From assembly GCF_021568285.1 (NCBI RefSeq), contig NZ_JAKGTQ010000012.1, positions 1-42,982 on the forward strand: a stretch of DNA of 42,982 bases, given 5' to 3'. A program made the position numbers and the translations under genes. Below the pieces are notes generated by a model. That model worked only from the letters and a program-made list of their open reading frames with translations, was not told where the DNA came from and did no database searches. Source of the stretch: Rheinheimera sp. UJ63 (GTDB lineage: Bacteria; Pseudomonadota; Gammaproteobacteria; Enterobacterales; Alteromonadaceae). Positions within the stretch are counted from its first letter, which is position 1. Each line of letters opens with the position of its first letter. Positions 28,657-37,377 of this stretch are shown here, one piece after another.

Positions 28657-30027
28657 ATGCAATATGAAGGGTTAGCAGCAGTAATAGCTGATTATATCGA
28701 CCAGCGCAGGTTGCAGAAGCTGGAGCCAATAGAAAAAGCATTGGAGAAAGCGCTAAAAGGTGTTGACGATGATGTTAAACAAGCGCAGATCAATACTGAG
28801 TTTTCGCCTCAGATCCAGCAAATAAATAAGAAGTTTAATATAAAGACGTGGTTAGATGATGCGGCAAAACGTGCTAAACAAATCAGTCTTGTTACTCATG
28901 CGCTGAAGTTTACTCATGGCGATGCCAGAGGCAGCAGCGTGTTGTCACTAGAATATTTGGAAGATGCCGACTATCTCGTCACAGCCAGTTTAGCCAACTT
29001 GGCTATTGATGCAGTTGGTAATGGAGCTGCGTTAGATGTCGCCGCCCTTCTACAGTTAGAATATGAAGGGCAGACTTTGGCTCAATCGCTATCAGATGGT
29101 GATTGCAGCGCTCTAGCTTTTTTTAGCGATAATCAGGCACAACTCACTGAGTGGGTTGAAGGTTTCAAGTTGGCTTTGGCAGACAAAGCTTTGTCATCTC
29201 ATACCTTAGCCAAACAATTGTATTTTCCCACCGCTGATGGTCAGTATCACCTGCTTAGCCCCATATTTGCGTCATCTCTTGCGCATCAATTTAACGGCAA
29301 AATAACAGCGGTGCGCTATGGTGAAGAGCCCGAAGCCATTCGAAAAGCGCGTAAGGCTGGTAAATATCATGACAAGCCAGATATTCGATTTTTAGATACT
29401 GCAATACAACGCTTTGGCGGTTCAAACCCGCAAAATATTTCACAACTGAACACTCAGCGGAGCGGTAAAACCAATTTACTCAACTGTGCACCGCCATCCT
29501 GGCAGTCGACGTTAAAACCACCGTTAAATGAGCAATCTATATTTTTTGGCCGTGAGTTTAACCGCCGGGTATGGCGTGATTTACAAGAACTACAACGTTA
29601 CTTACTTAGCATAAAAGGGCGCGACAGTACTTTGGAAATTCGCCGTAATATCGCCGCTTACGTAAATGATCTTATTGATGGCTTGCTAAATTATGCGGCT
29701 GAGGTGCAGGGGTTAAGCGAGTACGCTGGTTGGAGTTTGCAAAATTGCGAACTAAAGCAGGCGGAACAACTGTGGTTGGACACCTGGTGTGAGGATCTGC
29801 AATTCCAGCAAAAAAGGGCTAACAGCAACTGGCAGCAAGAGATTTGTCTTGCCTTTGCCGGCTGGCTTAATAATAAGCTGAACAAAGCTCTGAAAAATGA
29901 AGGGTTAGTGTTTGGTACTGCGCAATATCAACATTGGGCGAAGTTGTTGTCGCCCCGGCTACGCGATTATGAGCTTGGCACAATGGTGTTTTCTGCAGGT
30001 AAGGCAAAAGCGGGGGCCGCAGTATGA
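28657..30027 (+). CDS. csy1: Csy1 (Cas8f), type I-F Cascade large subunit
   Basis: 456 residues, the usual length of I-F Cas8f. It holds the crRNA 5' handle together with Csy2 and reads the GG/CC PAM. Recognition is from family style (LVTHALKFTHGDARGSSV and IFFGREFNRRVWRDLQELQRYL) and from position. AAGGAGGTG before the ATG is a near-perfect ribosome site, 15 bp after the cas3 stop. Its stop overlaps csy2 by 4 nt. Confidence 0.94.
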   Translation: MQYEGLAAVIADYIDQRRLQKLEPIEKALEKALKGVDDDVKQAQINTEFSPQIQQINKKFNIKTWLDDAAKRAKQISLVTHALKFTHGDARGSSVLSLEYLEDADYLVTASLANLAIDAVGNGAALDVAALLQLEYEGQTLAQSLSDGDCSALAFFSDNQAQLTEWVEGFKLALADKALSSHTLAKQLYFPTADGQYHLLSPIFASSLAHQFNGKITAVRYGEEPEAIRKARKAGKYHDKPDIRFLDTAIQRFGGSNPQNISQLNTQRSGKTNLLNCAPPSWQSTLKPPLNEQSIFFGREFNRRVWRDLQELQRYLLSIKGRDSTLEIRRNIAAYVNDLIDGLLNYAAEVQGLSEYAGWSLQNCELKQAEQLWLDTWCEDLQFQQKRANSNWQQEICLAFAGWLNNKLNKALKNEGLVFGTAQYQHWAKLLSPRLRDYELGTMVFSAGKAKAGAAV

Positions 30028-31013
30028 GCAATTATATTTTGCTGGAACATATCAAAGTCCAAAATGCCAATTGTATTGCCGGTTTTACTTATGGCTTTCC
30101 GGCTATTACCCATTTCCTTGGCTATACCCACGCGTTGTCGCGTAAGTTACAGCAACAGTTTGGTATTGAACTGACAGGCTGTGCAGTGGTATGCCATCAG
30201 CATCAGATACAGGCTTATCAGCCATCCGGTTGGGGCGATTATGTTTTTGCACTTACCCGCAACCCATTAACCAAAGAGGGCAATACTGCGCCTATTGTTG
30301 AAGAAGGAAGGATGCACCTTACCGTTTCCTTGATTCTTGAATCCAGCAAAGCATTTAGCGGCGCTTTGCAACAGCAGTTAATTACAACACTTACTATGCT
30401 AGCTCAGCGACAAAAGCTGGCTGGTGGCCAGGTTATTTGCCTCAAAAGCGTTAGCCTTTACAGCGATGATGACGAGCAGGCGTTAAGCCGTAAATTGCTG
30501 CGAAAAGTGCTTCCGGGTTTTGTGTTAACGGATCGCTCAGAGCTGTTAAAGCAGCATTATCAGCAGTTAATTACGACTCAGCCCAATGCCACTATGCTGG
30601 ATGCCTGGCTGGATTTTGCTGCGTTAACTTATCAGGCTGTCACACCGGAGAATGTTGACTTATCAACAGAGCCGAACGCTGTTGAATGGGTACGGGTACC
30701 GAAATCGGACAAAGGTTACCTGGTGCCGATCACTACCGGCTATAAAGCGATTTCAGCGCTTCATCCTGCTGGCGCTGTTGCCAATAGCCGTGATCCGCAA
30801 TATCCGTTTTGTTTTGTTGAATCTGCGTATGGCGTTGGCCAGTGGTTAAGCCCGCACCGTGTCCCTGATTTACGCGATGTTATCTGGCGTTATCGTCAGC
30901 AAGGCCCCTGGTATTTATGTACAACAAACACGGCACAGAACACATTAAAGCTGCACCCGGAGCAGGAAGCCGCTTTAGTTGAACTTACAGAAACTGAAAT
31001 TACTTTCTACTAA
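30024..31013 (+). CDS. csy2: Csy2 (Cas5f), type I-F Cascade subunit
   Basis: 329 residues. It forms the crRNA 5'-handle cap with Csy1. The N-terminal [29 protein letters not shown] segment and the C-terminal [24 protein letters not shown] segment are characteristic of I-F Cas5. ATGA overlap with csy1. A 14-bp gap leads to csy3 with AAAAGGAAC as its ribosome site. Confidence 0.94.
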   Translation: MSNYILLEHIKVQNANCIAGFTYGFPAITHFLGYTHALSRKLQQQFGIELTGCAVVCHQHQIQAYQPSGWGDYVFALTRNPLTKEGNTAPIVEEGRMHLTVSLILESSKAFSGALQQQLITTLTMLAQRQKLAGGQVICLKSVSLYSDDDEQALSRKLLRKVLPGFVLTDRSELLKQHYQQLITTQPNATMLDAWLDFAALTYQAVTPENVDLSTEPNAVEWVRVPKSDKGYLVPITTGYKAISALHPAGAVANSRDPQYPFCFVESAYGVGQWLSPHRVPDLRDVIWRYRQQGPWYLCTTNTAQNTLKLHPEQEAALVELTETEITFY

Positions 31014-31027
31014 AAAGGAACTTAGCT

Positions 31028-32050
31028 ATGAGCGAAAAATTGAAGACCCCATCGGTACTGGCTTTTGAAGCCAAACTGTCAAATTCAGACGCCATTATGG
31101 CCAGTGGCAACTGGGAAGAGCGCGCAAATTCGAACAGCTTTTTGCCAGTATTTATTAAAGAAAAAGCAGTTCGAGGAACTATTTCAAATAGATTGAATAA
31201 CAAAGACCCTAAATTTAACGACCCTGCAAAACTTGATGCAGAAGTTGCTAAGCCAAATCCTCAAACTGTGGATAATGCTTCACTGCCATTTGAACACGAT
31301 ACGCTTAAAGTTAGTTTTACCTTAAGAGTCATTGGTGATTTAGCGACACCCTCTACCTGTAATGATCCTGCATACCAGCAGGCATTAGCCAACCTTATTA
31401 ATGGCTATGCTGAACAAACCCAATTTACCGAATTAGCTAATCGTTATGCTGCCAATATTGCCAACGGTCGTTTTTTATGGCGCAACCGGGTAGGTGCTGA
31501 GGCAATAGAAGTGCAGGTGACTCATGGTAACGAGCTTTGGGTGTTCGATAGTCAGCAGTTTGATTTACGCAGTTTTGCCGAACCAACCGGCGATTTAGCA
31601 AAATTAGCGCAAGTCATTAAGCAGGGGCTGACAGGTGAAAGCTTTGCGCTACTTAAAGTAAATGCATTCGCGAAACTCGGCCCAGGTCAGGCTGTATACC
31701 CCTCACAAGAATTAGTGATGAAAGAAAAAAATGACAAAAGCGCCAAGAGCAAGTTTTTATATCAGTTAAATGGTATTGCCGCCATGCACTCGCAAAAAAT
31801 AGGTAACGCCCTTCGCTCGATTGATACTTGGCACCCTTCAGCTTCTGAAGTAGGAGCTATAGCAGTTGAACCTTATGGTTCTGTTACTAACAGAGGCAAA
31901 GCATATAGACATCCTACTGATAGCGGGAAATTGGATTTTTACAGTCTTATTGATAGCTGGGTATTAAAAGGTAAAACCCCGCCATTGGAGCAGCAGCATT
32001 ACATTATGGCCATGTTTATTCGTGGCGGCGTATTTGGTGAAGCAGGTTAA
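31028..32050 (+). CDS. csy3: Csy3 (Cas7f), type I-F Cascade backbone
   Basis: 340 residues. Six copies form the helical backbone along the 32-nt spacer RNA. The N-terminal [21 protein letters not shown] and C-terminal [16 protein letters not shown] segments are hallmarks of the family. Near the middle, [19 protein letters not shown] matches the conserved core. The backbone capacity agrees with the 32-bp spacers in the array. Confidence 0.96.
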   Translation: MSEKLKTPSVLAFEAKLSNSDAIMASGNWEERANSNSFLPVFIKEKAVRGTISNRLNNKDPKFNDPAKLDAEVAKPNPQTVDNASLPFEHDTLKVSFTLRVIGDLATPSTCNDPAYQQALANLINGYAEQTQFTELANRYAANIANGRFLWRNRVGAEAIEVQVTHGNELWVFDSQQFDLRSFAEPTGDLAKLAQVIKQGLTGESFALLKVNAFAKLGPGQAVYPSQELVMKEKNDKSAKSKFLYQLNGIAAMHSQKIGNALRSIDTWHPSASEVGAIAVEPYGSVTNRGKAYRHPTDSGKLDFYSLIDSWVLKGKTPPLEQQHYIMAMFIRGGVFGEAG

Positions 32051-32061
32051 AGGGGCTGACT

Positions 32062-32631
32062 ATGGATCGCTATATCGAAATAACGGTATTGCCCGACTTA
32101 GAAGCTGATGCCAACTTTTTAATGAATAACCTGTGCTCAAAACTACACGCGGTGCTAGGGCAGGTGACTATGGGGAAAGTAGGCGTTAGTTTCCCCGGTT
32201 ATGCTCAAACGGGTAAGAATCTTGGTACTCAGTTGCGTATTCATGGCTCGGCAATCATGCTGGAAAAGCTGATGGCTGAAAATTGGCTAAAAGGGCTCAG
32301 AGATTACTGCCAATGCAGTGCGATACTGCCAGTGCCTGTTAATGCCAAGCAGCGTTATTTTGCCAGACGGCAAGTAAAAAGTGCACACAACAAACGACAG
32401 CGTTCAGTCAGCAAAGGCTGGTTAACACGGGATGAAGCATTGGATAAGATCAATGACGAGTCCCAAAAACTGCTGAAGCTGCCATTTTTGCAATTATCCA
32501 GCCGAGGTAATAAGCAGCAAATGAAAGTGTTTATAGAGCAGGGACCGATAGTTGAGCATGCAATAGTAGGTAGTTTTAATTCATACGGTCTAAGTCGATT
32601 ATCTGAAAAAATAACAGTTCCTTGGTTTTAA
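32062..32631 (+). CDS. cas6f: Csy4 (Cas6f), crRNA-processing endoribonuclease
   Basis: 189 residues. H29 (SKLHAVLG) is at the same number as the P. aeruginosa catalytic histidine, with serines S146/S147 near the second active-site position. A basic helix (about 99-119, including R102, R103, K106, R112 and R114) should dock on the repeat hairpin. The enzyme cuts after the CTGCC/GGCAG stem and leaves an 8-nt CTTAGAAA handle. Last gene of the cas operon, followed by a strong terminator and the leader. Confidence 0.95.
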   Translation: MDRYIEITVLPDLEADANFLMNNLCSKLHAVLGQVTMGKVGVSFPGYAQTGKNLGTQLRIHGSAIMLEKLMAENWLKGLRDYCQCSAILPVPVNAKQRYFARRQVKSAHNKRQRSVSKGWLTRDEALDKINDESQKLLKLPFLQLSSRGNKQQMKVFIEQGPIVEHAIVGSFNSYGLSRLSEKITVPWF

Positions 32632-32652
32632 CCCTTTTTTGAGCAATCGCTG

Positions 32653-32682
32653 GCAGCCCTTACCATATAAGGGCTGCTTTTT
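32653..32682 (+). terminator. Intrinsic terminator of the cas operon
   Basis: A perfect 10-bp stem (GCAGCCCTTA and TAAGGGCTGC) with loop CCATA is followed by TTTTT. It separates cas transcription from the array, so the array needs its own promoter in the short leader. Confidence 0.9.
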
Positions 32683-32759
32683 GTCCTTATAAAAAGGGAA
32701 AATCACCCATAAAGTAAAATGTTCTTTAATAATCAGGTTATTAGTGCTTATATGCGCTA
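32683..32759 (+). promoter_or_regulatory. CRISPR leader with IHF-like site
   Basis: A 77-bp A/T-rich interval between the terminator and repeat 1. It carries the box AAAGTAAAATGTTCTTTA (32711-32728) shared with the cas1 upstream region. AATCAGGTTATTA (32731-32743) matches the IHF consensus WATCAANNNNTTR with one mismatch and is embedded in the inverted repeat TAATAA/TTATTA. IHF bending of the leader is known to be required for I-F spacer insertion. The exact array promoter cannot be called with confidence. Confidence 0.65.
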
Positions 32760-35700
32760 CTTCACTGCCGAACAGGCAGCTTAGAAATGTGGCTTGTCGC
32801 TGCACTTGCGGCAGTGCTACTTCACTGCCGAACAGGCAGCTTAGAAATTGTGACACGGCGATATTGCTGATTGCTGTACCTTCACTGCCGAACAGGCAGC
32901 TTAGAAAGCTGTAGCACTAGCGGTGTGACCAACTGCCACCTTCACTGCCGAACAGGCAGCTTAGAAAAACAACACCCATCAATGGCCTCTTAACAATGCC
33001 TTCACTGCCGAACAGGCAGCTTAGAAATTGATGCTGGCGTGTCGTTGCGCAATTGTGCGCTTCACTGCCGAACAGGCAGCTTAGAAATTTCAGCTGGCGT
33101 GGTGCTTTTAGTGCTGTAACTTCACTGCCGAACAGGCAGCTTAGAAAATGTCGTCTAGTGATGCCGATCGCATTGTTAGCTTCACTGCCGAACAGGCAGC
33201 TTAGAAAATTCGCTAATGGTTTTATTAATGGCCACCAGCCTTCACTGCCGAACAGGCAGCTTAGAAATTTGGCCAGTAAGGTGTTTACCGAAGCGCAGGC
33301 TTCACTGCCGAACAGGCAGCTTAGAAACTATGCTATCGATGCAGTTTAAAGACCATGTACTTCACTGCCGAACAGGCAGCTTAGAAAAGCAAAAACATCC
33401 CCTATAACATTCGCCTTAACTTCACTGCCGAACAGGCAGCTTAGAAAATTGCGGGTGTATGTGTGCGCGATGATGCCGACTTCACTGCCGAACAGGCAGC
33501 TTAGAAAAGGTAAAAGCTGGCAAACAGCCGATCGGCTATCTTCACTGCCGAACAGGCAGCTTAGAAACAAGTAAGTTGAACCTGCCCACAGGCCAATGAC
33601 TTCACTGCCGAACAGGCAGCTTAGAAATAGCGTAAACGACATTGTTGCCCCATCCCAATCTTCACTGCCGAACAGGCAGCTTAGAAATGATAAACCGTCT
33701 GTTGTTAGAATGGTCAAAACTTCACTGCCGAACAGGCAGCTTAGAAATGATGCACAACCATCATCATCAGACTCATCAACTTCACTGCCGAACAGGCAGC
33801 TTAGAAAAATAATACCTCTCATGTCTTTTGCATAAACATCTTCACTGCCGAACAGGCAGCTTAGAAATGATAAACCGTCTGTTGTTAGAATGGTCAAAAC
33901 TTCACTGCCGAACAGGCAGCTTAGAAATAGCAACGCACAGCAATAATTGCGAACACTACCTTCACTGCCGAACAGGCAGCTTAGAAAATTTTAGTGTGTT
34001 GCTATCAACGTGTAAGCCACTTCACTGCCGAACAGGCAGCTTAGAAAAATAAACTGCGCGCTGATTGCTTGATCCAATCCTTCACTGCCGAACAGGCAGC
34101 TTAGAAACGCATAACCGAAGCAGCCATGTACATACCCGCCTTCACTGCCGAACAGGCAGCTTAGAAAAGTATCAACGATATGATTTTTAGTAATATCAAC
34201 TTCACTGCCGAACAGGCAGCTTAGAAACTATCAGTTAATGGGAGCACCACCCTTAATGGTCTTCACTGCCGAACAGGCAGCTTAGAAAGCTCAGGCCATC
34301 CGGGCCATGTGTGCAGCGATCTTCACTGCCGAACAGGCAGCTTAGAAAGACTTGGAGAGTAGGAACTAGCAGTTTAACACCTTCACTGCCGAACAGGCAG
34401 CTTAGAAAAGTGCCGCTGAATTGGGGCTGATTACCGTGAACTTCACTGCCGAACAGGCAGCTTAGAAATTTTCGATGGCGTAGAGATTGTGATGCTAACG
34501 CTTCACTGCCGAACAGGCAGCTTAGAAATTGCTAAAGTTTGGATAGTCTGACCAGTTCATCTTCACTGCCGAACAGGCAGCTTAGAAAAAACGCGAACGA
34601 TGGTATCTCGGCATCATAAGCTTCACTGCCGAACAGGCAGCTTAGAAATAGCACCCGCCAATTTCCGGCCGTATCCCGCTCTTCACTGCCGAACAGGCAG
34701 CTTAGAAATTTTATTACCCCACCATCAACTCCGTAATAGTCTTCACTGCCGAACAGGCAGCTTAGAAAAGTCTCAGGCGTTAACAGCGCATTACGTAAAA
34801 CTTCACTGCCGAACAGGCAGCTTAGAAAAGCCCATAGGTATAGCCTACTTAACACTGACGCTTCACTGCCGAACAGGCAGCTTAGAAAACAAATTGATCC
34901 TATGACTGACGCAGACAAAACTTCACTGCCGAACAGGCAGCTTAGAAATTCCGTTTTCCGTTCCGTTGGCATGATGGCAACTTCACTGCCGAACAGGCAG
35001 CTTAGAAAGGTATCTGTCACCCGTCCAGATTTCTGAGTTTCTTCACTGCCGAACAGGCAGCTTAGAAATGATCACGGATAAGAGAAATATATGGCTCAAC
35101 CTTCACTGCCGAACAGGCAGCTTAGAAATGAGCGCAACTTGCGAACAGCGATGAAGCAGGCTTCACTGCCGAACAGGCAGCTTAGAAATCACACAAGAGG
35201 AATACCAACACCGTTGTCGACTTCACTGCCGAACAGGCAGCTTAGAAAATACGATTTTAATACCATTGCGGGGGGCGTCACTTCACTGCCGAACAGGCAG
35301 CTTAGAAATCACGTTTAAGGCCGACACCCATGCCGTCACACTTCACTGCCGAACAGGCAGCTTAGAAATAACGAATCGTAGCCAATTATAGCGTGCATTA
35401 CTTCACTGCCGAACAGGCAGCTTAGAAAAACAAGGAAGCTCGGAAATGCAGGAATACTAACTTCACTGCCGAACAGGCAGCTTAGAAATATGGCTTGGCG
35501 CTGCACTTGCGGCAGTGCTGCTTCACTGCCGAACAGGCAGCTTAGAAAACAATAAACGCATGGGTAGCAGCATTAAGCGGCTTCACTGCCGAACAGGCAG
35601 CTTAGAAACGTAGCAGCTCGCTCACCAGCAAATAACACCACTTCACTGCCGAACAGGCAGCTTAGAAATTAAACGCTGCGTTATCAGCTTCTAGCGCGTC

Positions 35701-36628
35701 CTTCACTGCCGAACAGGCAGCTTAGAAAAACCATGCTGCTAACCGTTATATCAGGGTTGCCTTCACTGCCGAACAGGCAGCTTAGAAAATGGCTCTGTTT
35801 TCTTTGAAGCTGGCGAGATACTTCACTGCCGAACAGGCAGCTTAGAAAGACTTCACAAGCTAACTCCCAATGACCTTTATCTTCACTGCCGAACAGGCAG
35901 CTTAGAAATATAACGCAAGTGCAATCAGTAAGCGCGAAATCTTCACTGCCGAACAGGCAGCTTAGAAAATGCAGACTCGAATTGAGTCGATGAATCCAAG
36001 CTTCACTGCCGAACAGGCAGCTTAGAAAAACAGGCTCAGGCAACTACGACAGCGCTTCAACTTCACTGCCGAACAGGCAGCTTAGAAAATTAGGAAAAGT
36101 CTTAGGATCATAATTAGTATCTTCACTGCCGAACAGGCAGCTTAGAAATGTCAATCCAATGCGTTTTAAGCCATCATAAGCTTCACTGCCGAACAGGCAG
36201 CTTAGAAAACATGCGAGCGCCACCACCTGAGCAACTAAAGCTTCACTGCCGAACAGGCAGCTTAGAAAGCCTTGTACCGATTACCGCCAACGTTAATCAA
36301 CTTCACTGCCGAACAGGCAGCTTAGAAAAGAAGATGAAATTTATTACGATTCAGTAATAGCTTCACTGCCGAACAGGCAGCTTAGAAAGCATGAAACGCC
36401 CGATAGTGATGGGCAATCTACTTCACTGCCGAACAGGCAGCTTAGAAAGCAACACGCGCAGAAGATTAGCGCTTTGCGTGCTTCACTGCCGAACAGGCAG
36501 CTTAGAAATGGCCCACGTTCAAACACCGGTCAACGTCCACCTTCGCTGCCGAACAGGAAGTTTAGAAAAATACTCAGCCAAACCTTGTTTCGTCGTTGGC
36601 CTTCACTGCCAAACTGTCTAGCGGCCAG
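32760..36628 (+). CRISPR. Type I-F CRISPR array, 63 perfect repeats plus decayed distal repeats
   Basis: A 28-bp repeat beginning CTTCACTGCC, with stem CTGCC/GGCAG around GAACA, and ending CTTAGAAA, recurs every 60 bp. There are 25 copies from 32760 to 34200 and 38 from 34261 to 36481, all identical by eye. Copies at 36541 (three changes) and 36601 (only the first half recognisable) are decayed. Spacers are 32 bp, except one of 33 bp (34228-34260). Transcription runs left to right from the leader beside csy4. The first base is C throughout, whereas I-F repeats I know usually begin with G. One spacer is present twice exactly, and spacer 1 resembles spacer 46. Long open frames on both strands here are artefacts of the 60-bp period. 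Confidence 0.99.
36541..36628 (+). repeat. Degenerate leader-distal I-F repeats
   Basis: The copy at 36541-36568 differs from consensus at positions 5, 18 and 21; the C-to-A at 18 breaks a stem pair. The copy starting at 36601 keeps CTTCACTGCC but loses the second stem arm. Distal repeat decay is normal where spacers are no longer selected, and it confirms the array orientation. Confidence 0.85.
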
Positions 36629-36643
36629 CGCAGCCACTTTCGC

Positions 36644-36675
36644 GTCGCGCCTCATGCAGGCGCGTGGATTGAAAC
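36644..36675 (+). repeat. Single intact type I-C CRISPR repeat (orphan)
   Basis: A 32-bp unit starting GTCGCGCC and ending GTGGATTGAAAC, with palindromic arms GCGCC and GGCGC around TCATGCA. These are the length, ends and fold of type I-C repeats. It lies 16 bp past the last recognisable I-F repeat. No second copy and no cas5c/cas8c/cas7c gene are in the window. Most likely a relic of a lost I-C array. Confidence 0.75.
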
Positions 36676-36730
36676 TGATTATGCTAGTTTATATATATTT
36701 TATGCCTCGCCTTTTTGTGCTTACTTCACC

Positions 36731-36758
36731 CATGACTGCCGAACCGACTGCTGAATGA
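36731..36758 (+). repeat. Possible relic of a further I-F repeat
   Basis: This 28-bp segment, with the core ACTGCCGAAC, matches the I-F repeat at 19 of 28 positions in an ungapped alignment. If real, the I-C repeat lies between two I-F repeat relics. The stem's second arm is lost. Confidence 0.4.
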
Positions 36759-36826
36759 TATCTATTAATTCTGGAACTTCCGGTTAGATGGATGTAAATG
36801 ACATCAAAATGGCGTATCAAAATTAT

Positions 36827-37030
36827 TTATCCTTCTGATATCTCTAAAAATTCACCAACATCACATTCTAAGTATTTGCACAGTATTTCCAACGTATCGT
36901 AGTCAATGCGCGTAGTGGTCTCGTGATACAGTCGCGTTAATGTGCTTCTGTTGATCCCTGTATCCCGCATCACATCGGTAATCTTCAATTTTTTTGCGCC
37001 CATCAAAGTGGACAGGTTACATTTTATCAC
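36827..37030 (-). CDS. Small Cro/C1-type HTH repressor
   Basis: A 67-residue XRE-family protein that is almost entirely one helix-turn-helix domain: KITDVMRDTGINRSTLTRLYHE is the DNA-contacting unit, followed by YDTLEILCKYLECDVGEFLE. It starts with GTG. It is divergent from the excisionase-like gene, with paired operator-like repeats between them. This layout is that of a lysogeny or transfer switch in a small integrated element. It probably represses both directions. Confidence 0.82.
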   Translation of the reverse strand: MIKCNLSTLMGAKKLKITDVMRDTGINRSTLTRLYHETTTRIDYDTLEILCKYLECDVGEFLEISEG

Positions 37031-37054
37031 CCTAAAGCACCTAAATGTTTCTCC

Positions 37055-37100
37055 AAAGATACAAAATGTGCTTGACAGGTATCTTTTGAGTGTATTATTG
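37055..37100 (+). promoter_or_regulatory. xis-int promoter with repressor operator
   Basis: A perfect inverted repeat AAAGATAC (37055-37062) and GTATCTTT (37079-37086) flanks TTGACA (37072-37077). A -10-like TATTAT (37093-37098, 15-bp spacing) or ATTATT (16-bp) follows. Binding at both arms would cover the -35 and block transcription, fitting control by the divergent HTH protein. Spacing to the -10 is short of the ideal. Confidence 0.55.
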
Positions 37101-37146
37101 TGTCTCTAGAGAAGCATAATGGCTTCTTGCAGAGGAGGTTCATAGT

Positions 37147-37377
37147 ATGGCACAAACTTATCTGACAACGGAAGAGTTGTCGCAATTAATCAAGTATGAC
37201 GCTAGAACAATCAGAGAGCAGCTAAAGGACAGAGTGTTGCTTGAAGGTGTTCACTATATTCGACCTTTTGGTGGTCGGAAAATTTTATATATGTGGGAGG
37301 CTATACAGCGAGATATCAGTAAAACGTTTACTCACAGTTCTATTCCAATGGCTAATGGAGGATACGCTCGTGGGTAA
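37147..37377 (+). CDS. Excisionase-like DNA-binding protein
   Basis: 76 residues with a winged-helix/MerR-like HTH (LTTEELSQLIKYDARTIREQL) and a basic wing (VHYIRPFGGRKILYMW), as in phage Xis/AlpA-type proteins that precede integrase genes. AGAGGAGG before the ATG is a very strong ribosome site. The last 8 bp overlap the start of the integrase gene. Its likely job is directing excision and regulating int. Confidence 0.75.
   Translation: MAQTYLTTEELSQLIKYDARTIREQLKDRVLLEGVHYIRPFGGRKILYMWEAIQRDISKTFTHSSIPMANGGYARG

Noticed and set aside
24335..32631. Tn7-like (type I-F3) transposon
   Set aside because: No tniQ, tnsA, tnsB or tnsC is present, and cas1 and cas2-cas3 are intact, which I-F3 systems lack. 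This is a canonical I-F1 locus.
33053..36526. Long open frames through the CRISPR array on both strands with repeated SLPNRQLR, LHCRTGSLE or FLSCLFGSE units
   Set aside because: The 60-bp period is a multiple of three, so each frame repeats without stops. These are translations of the CRISPR repeat, not proteins.
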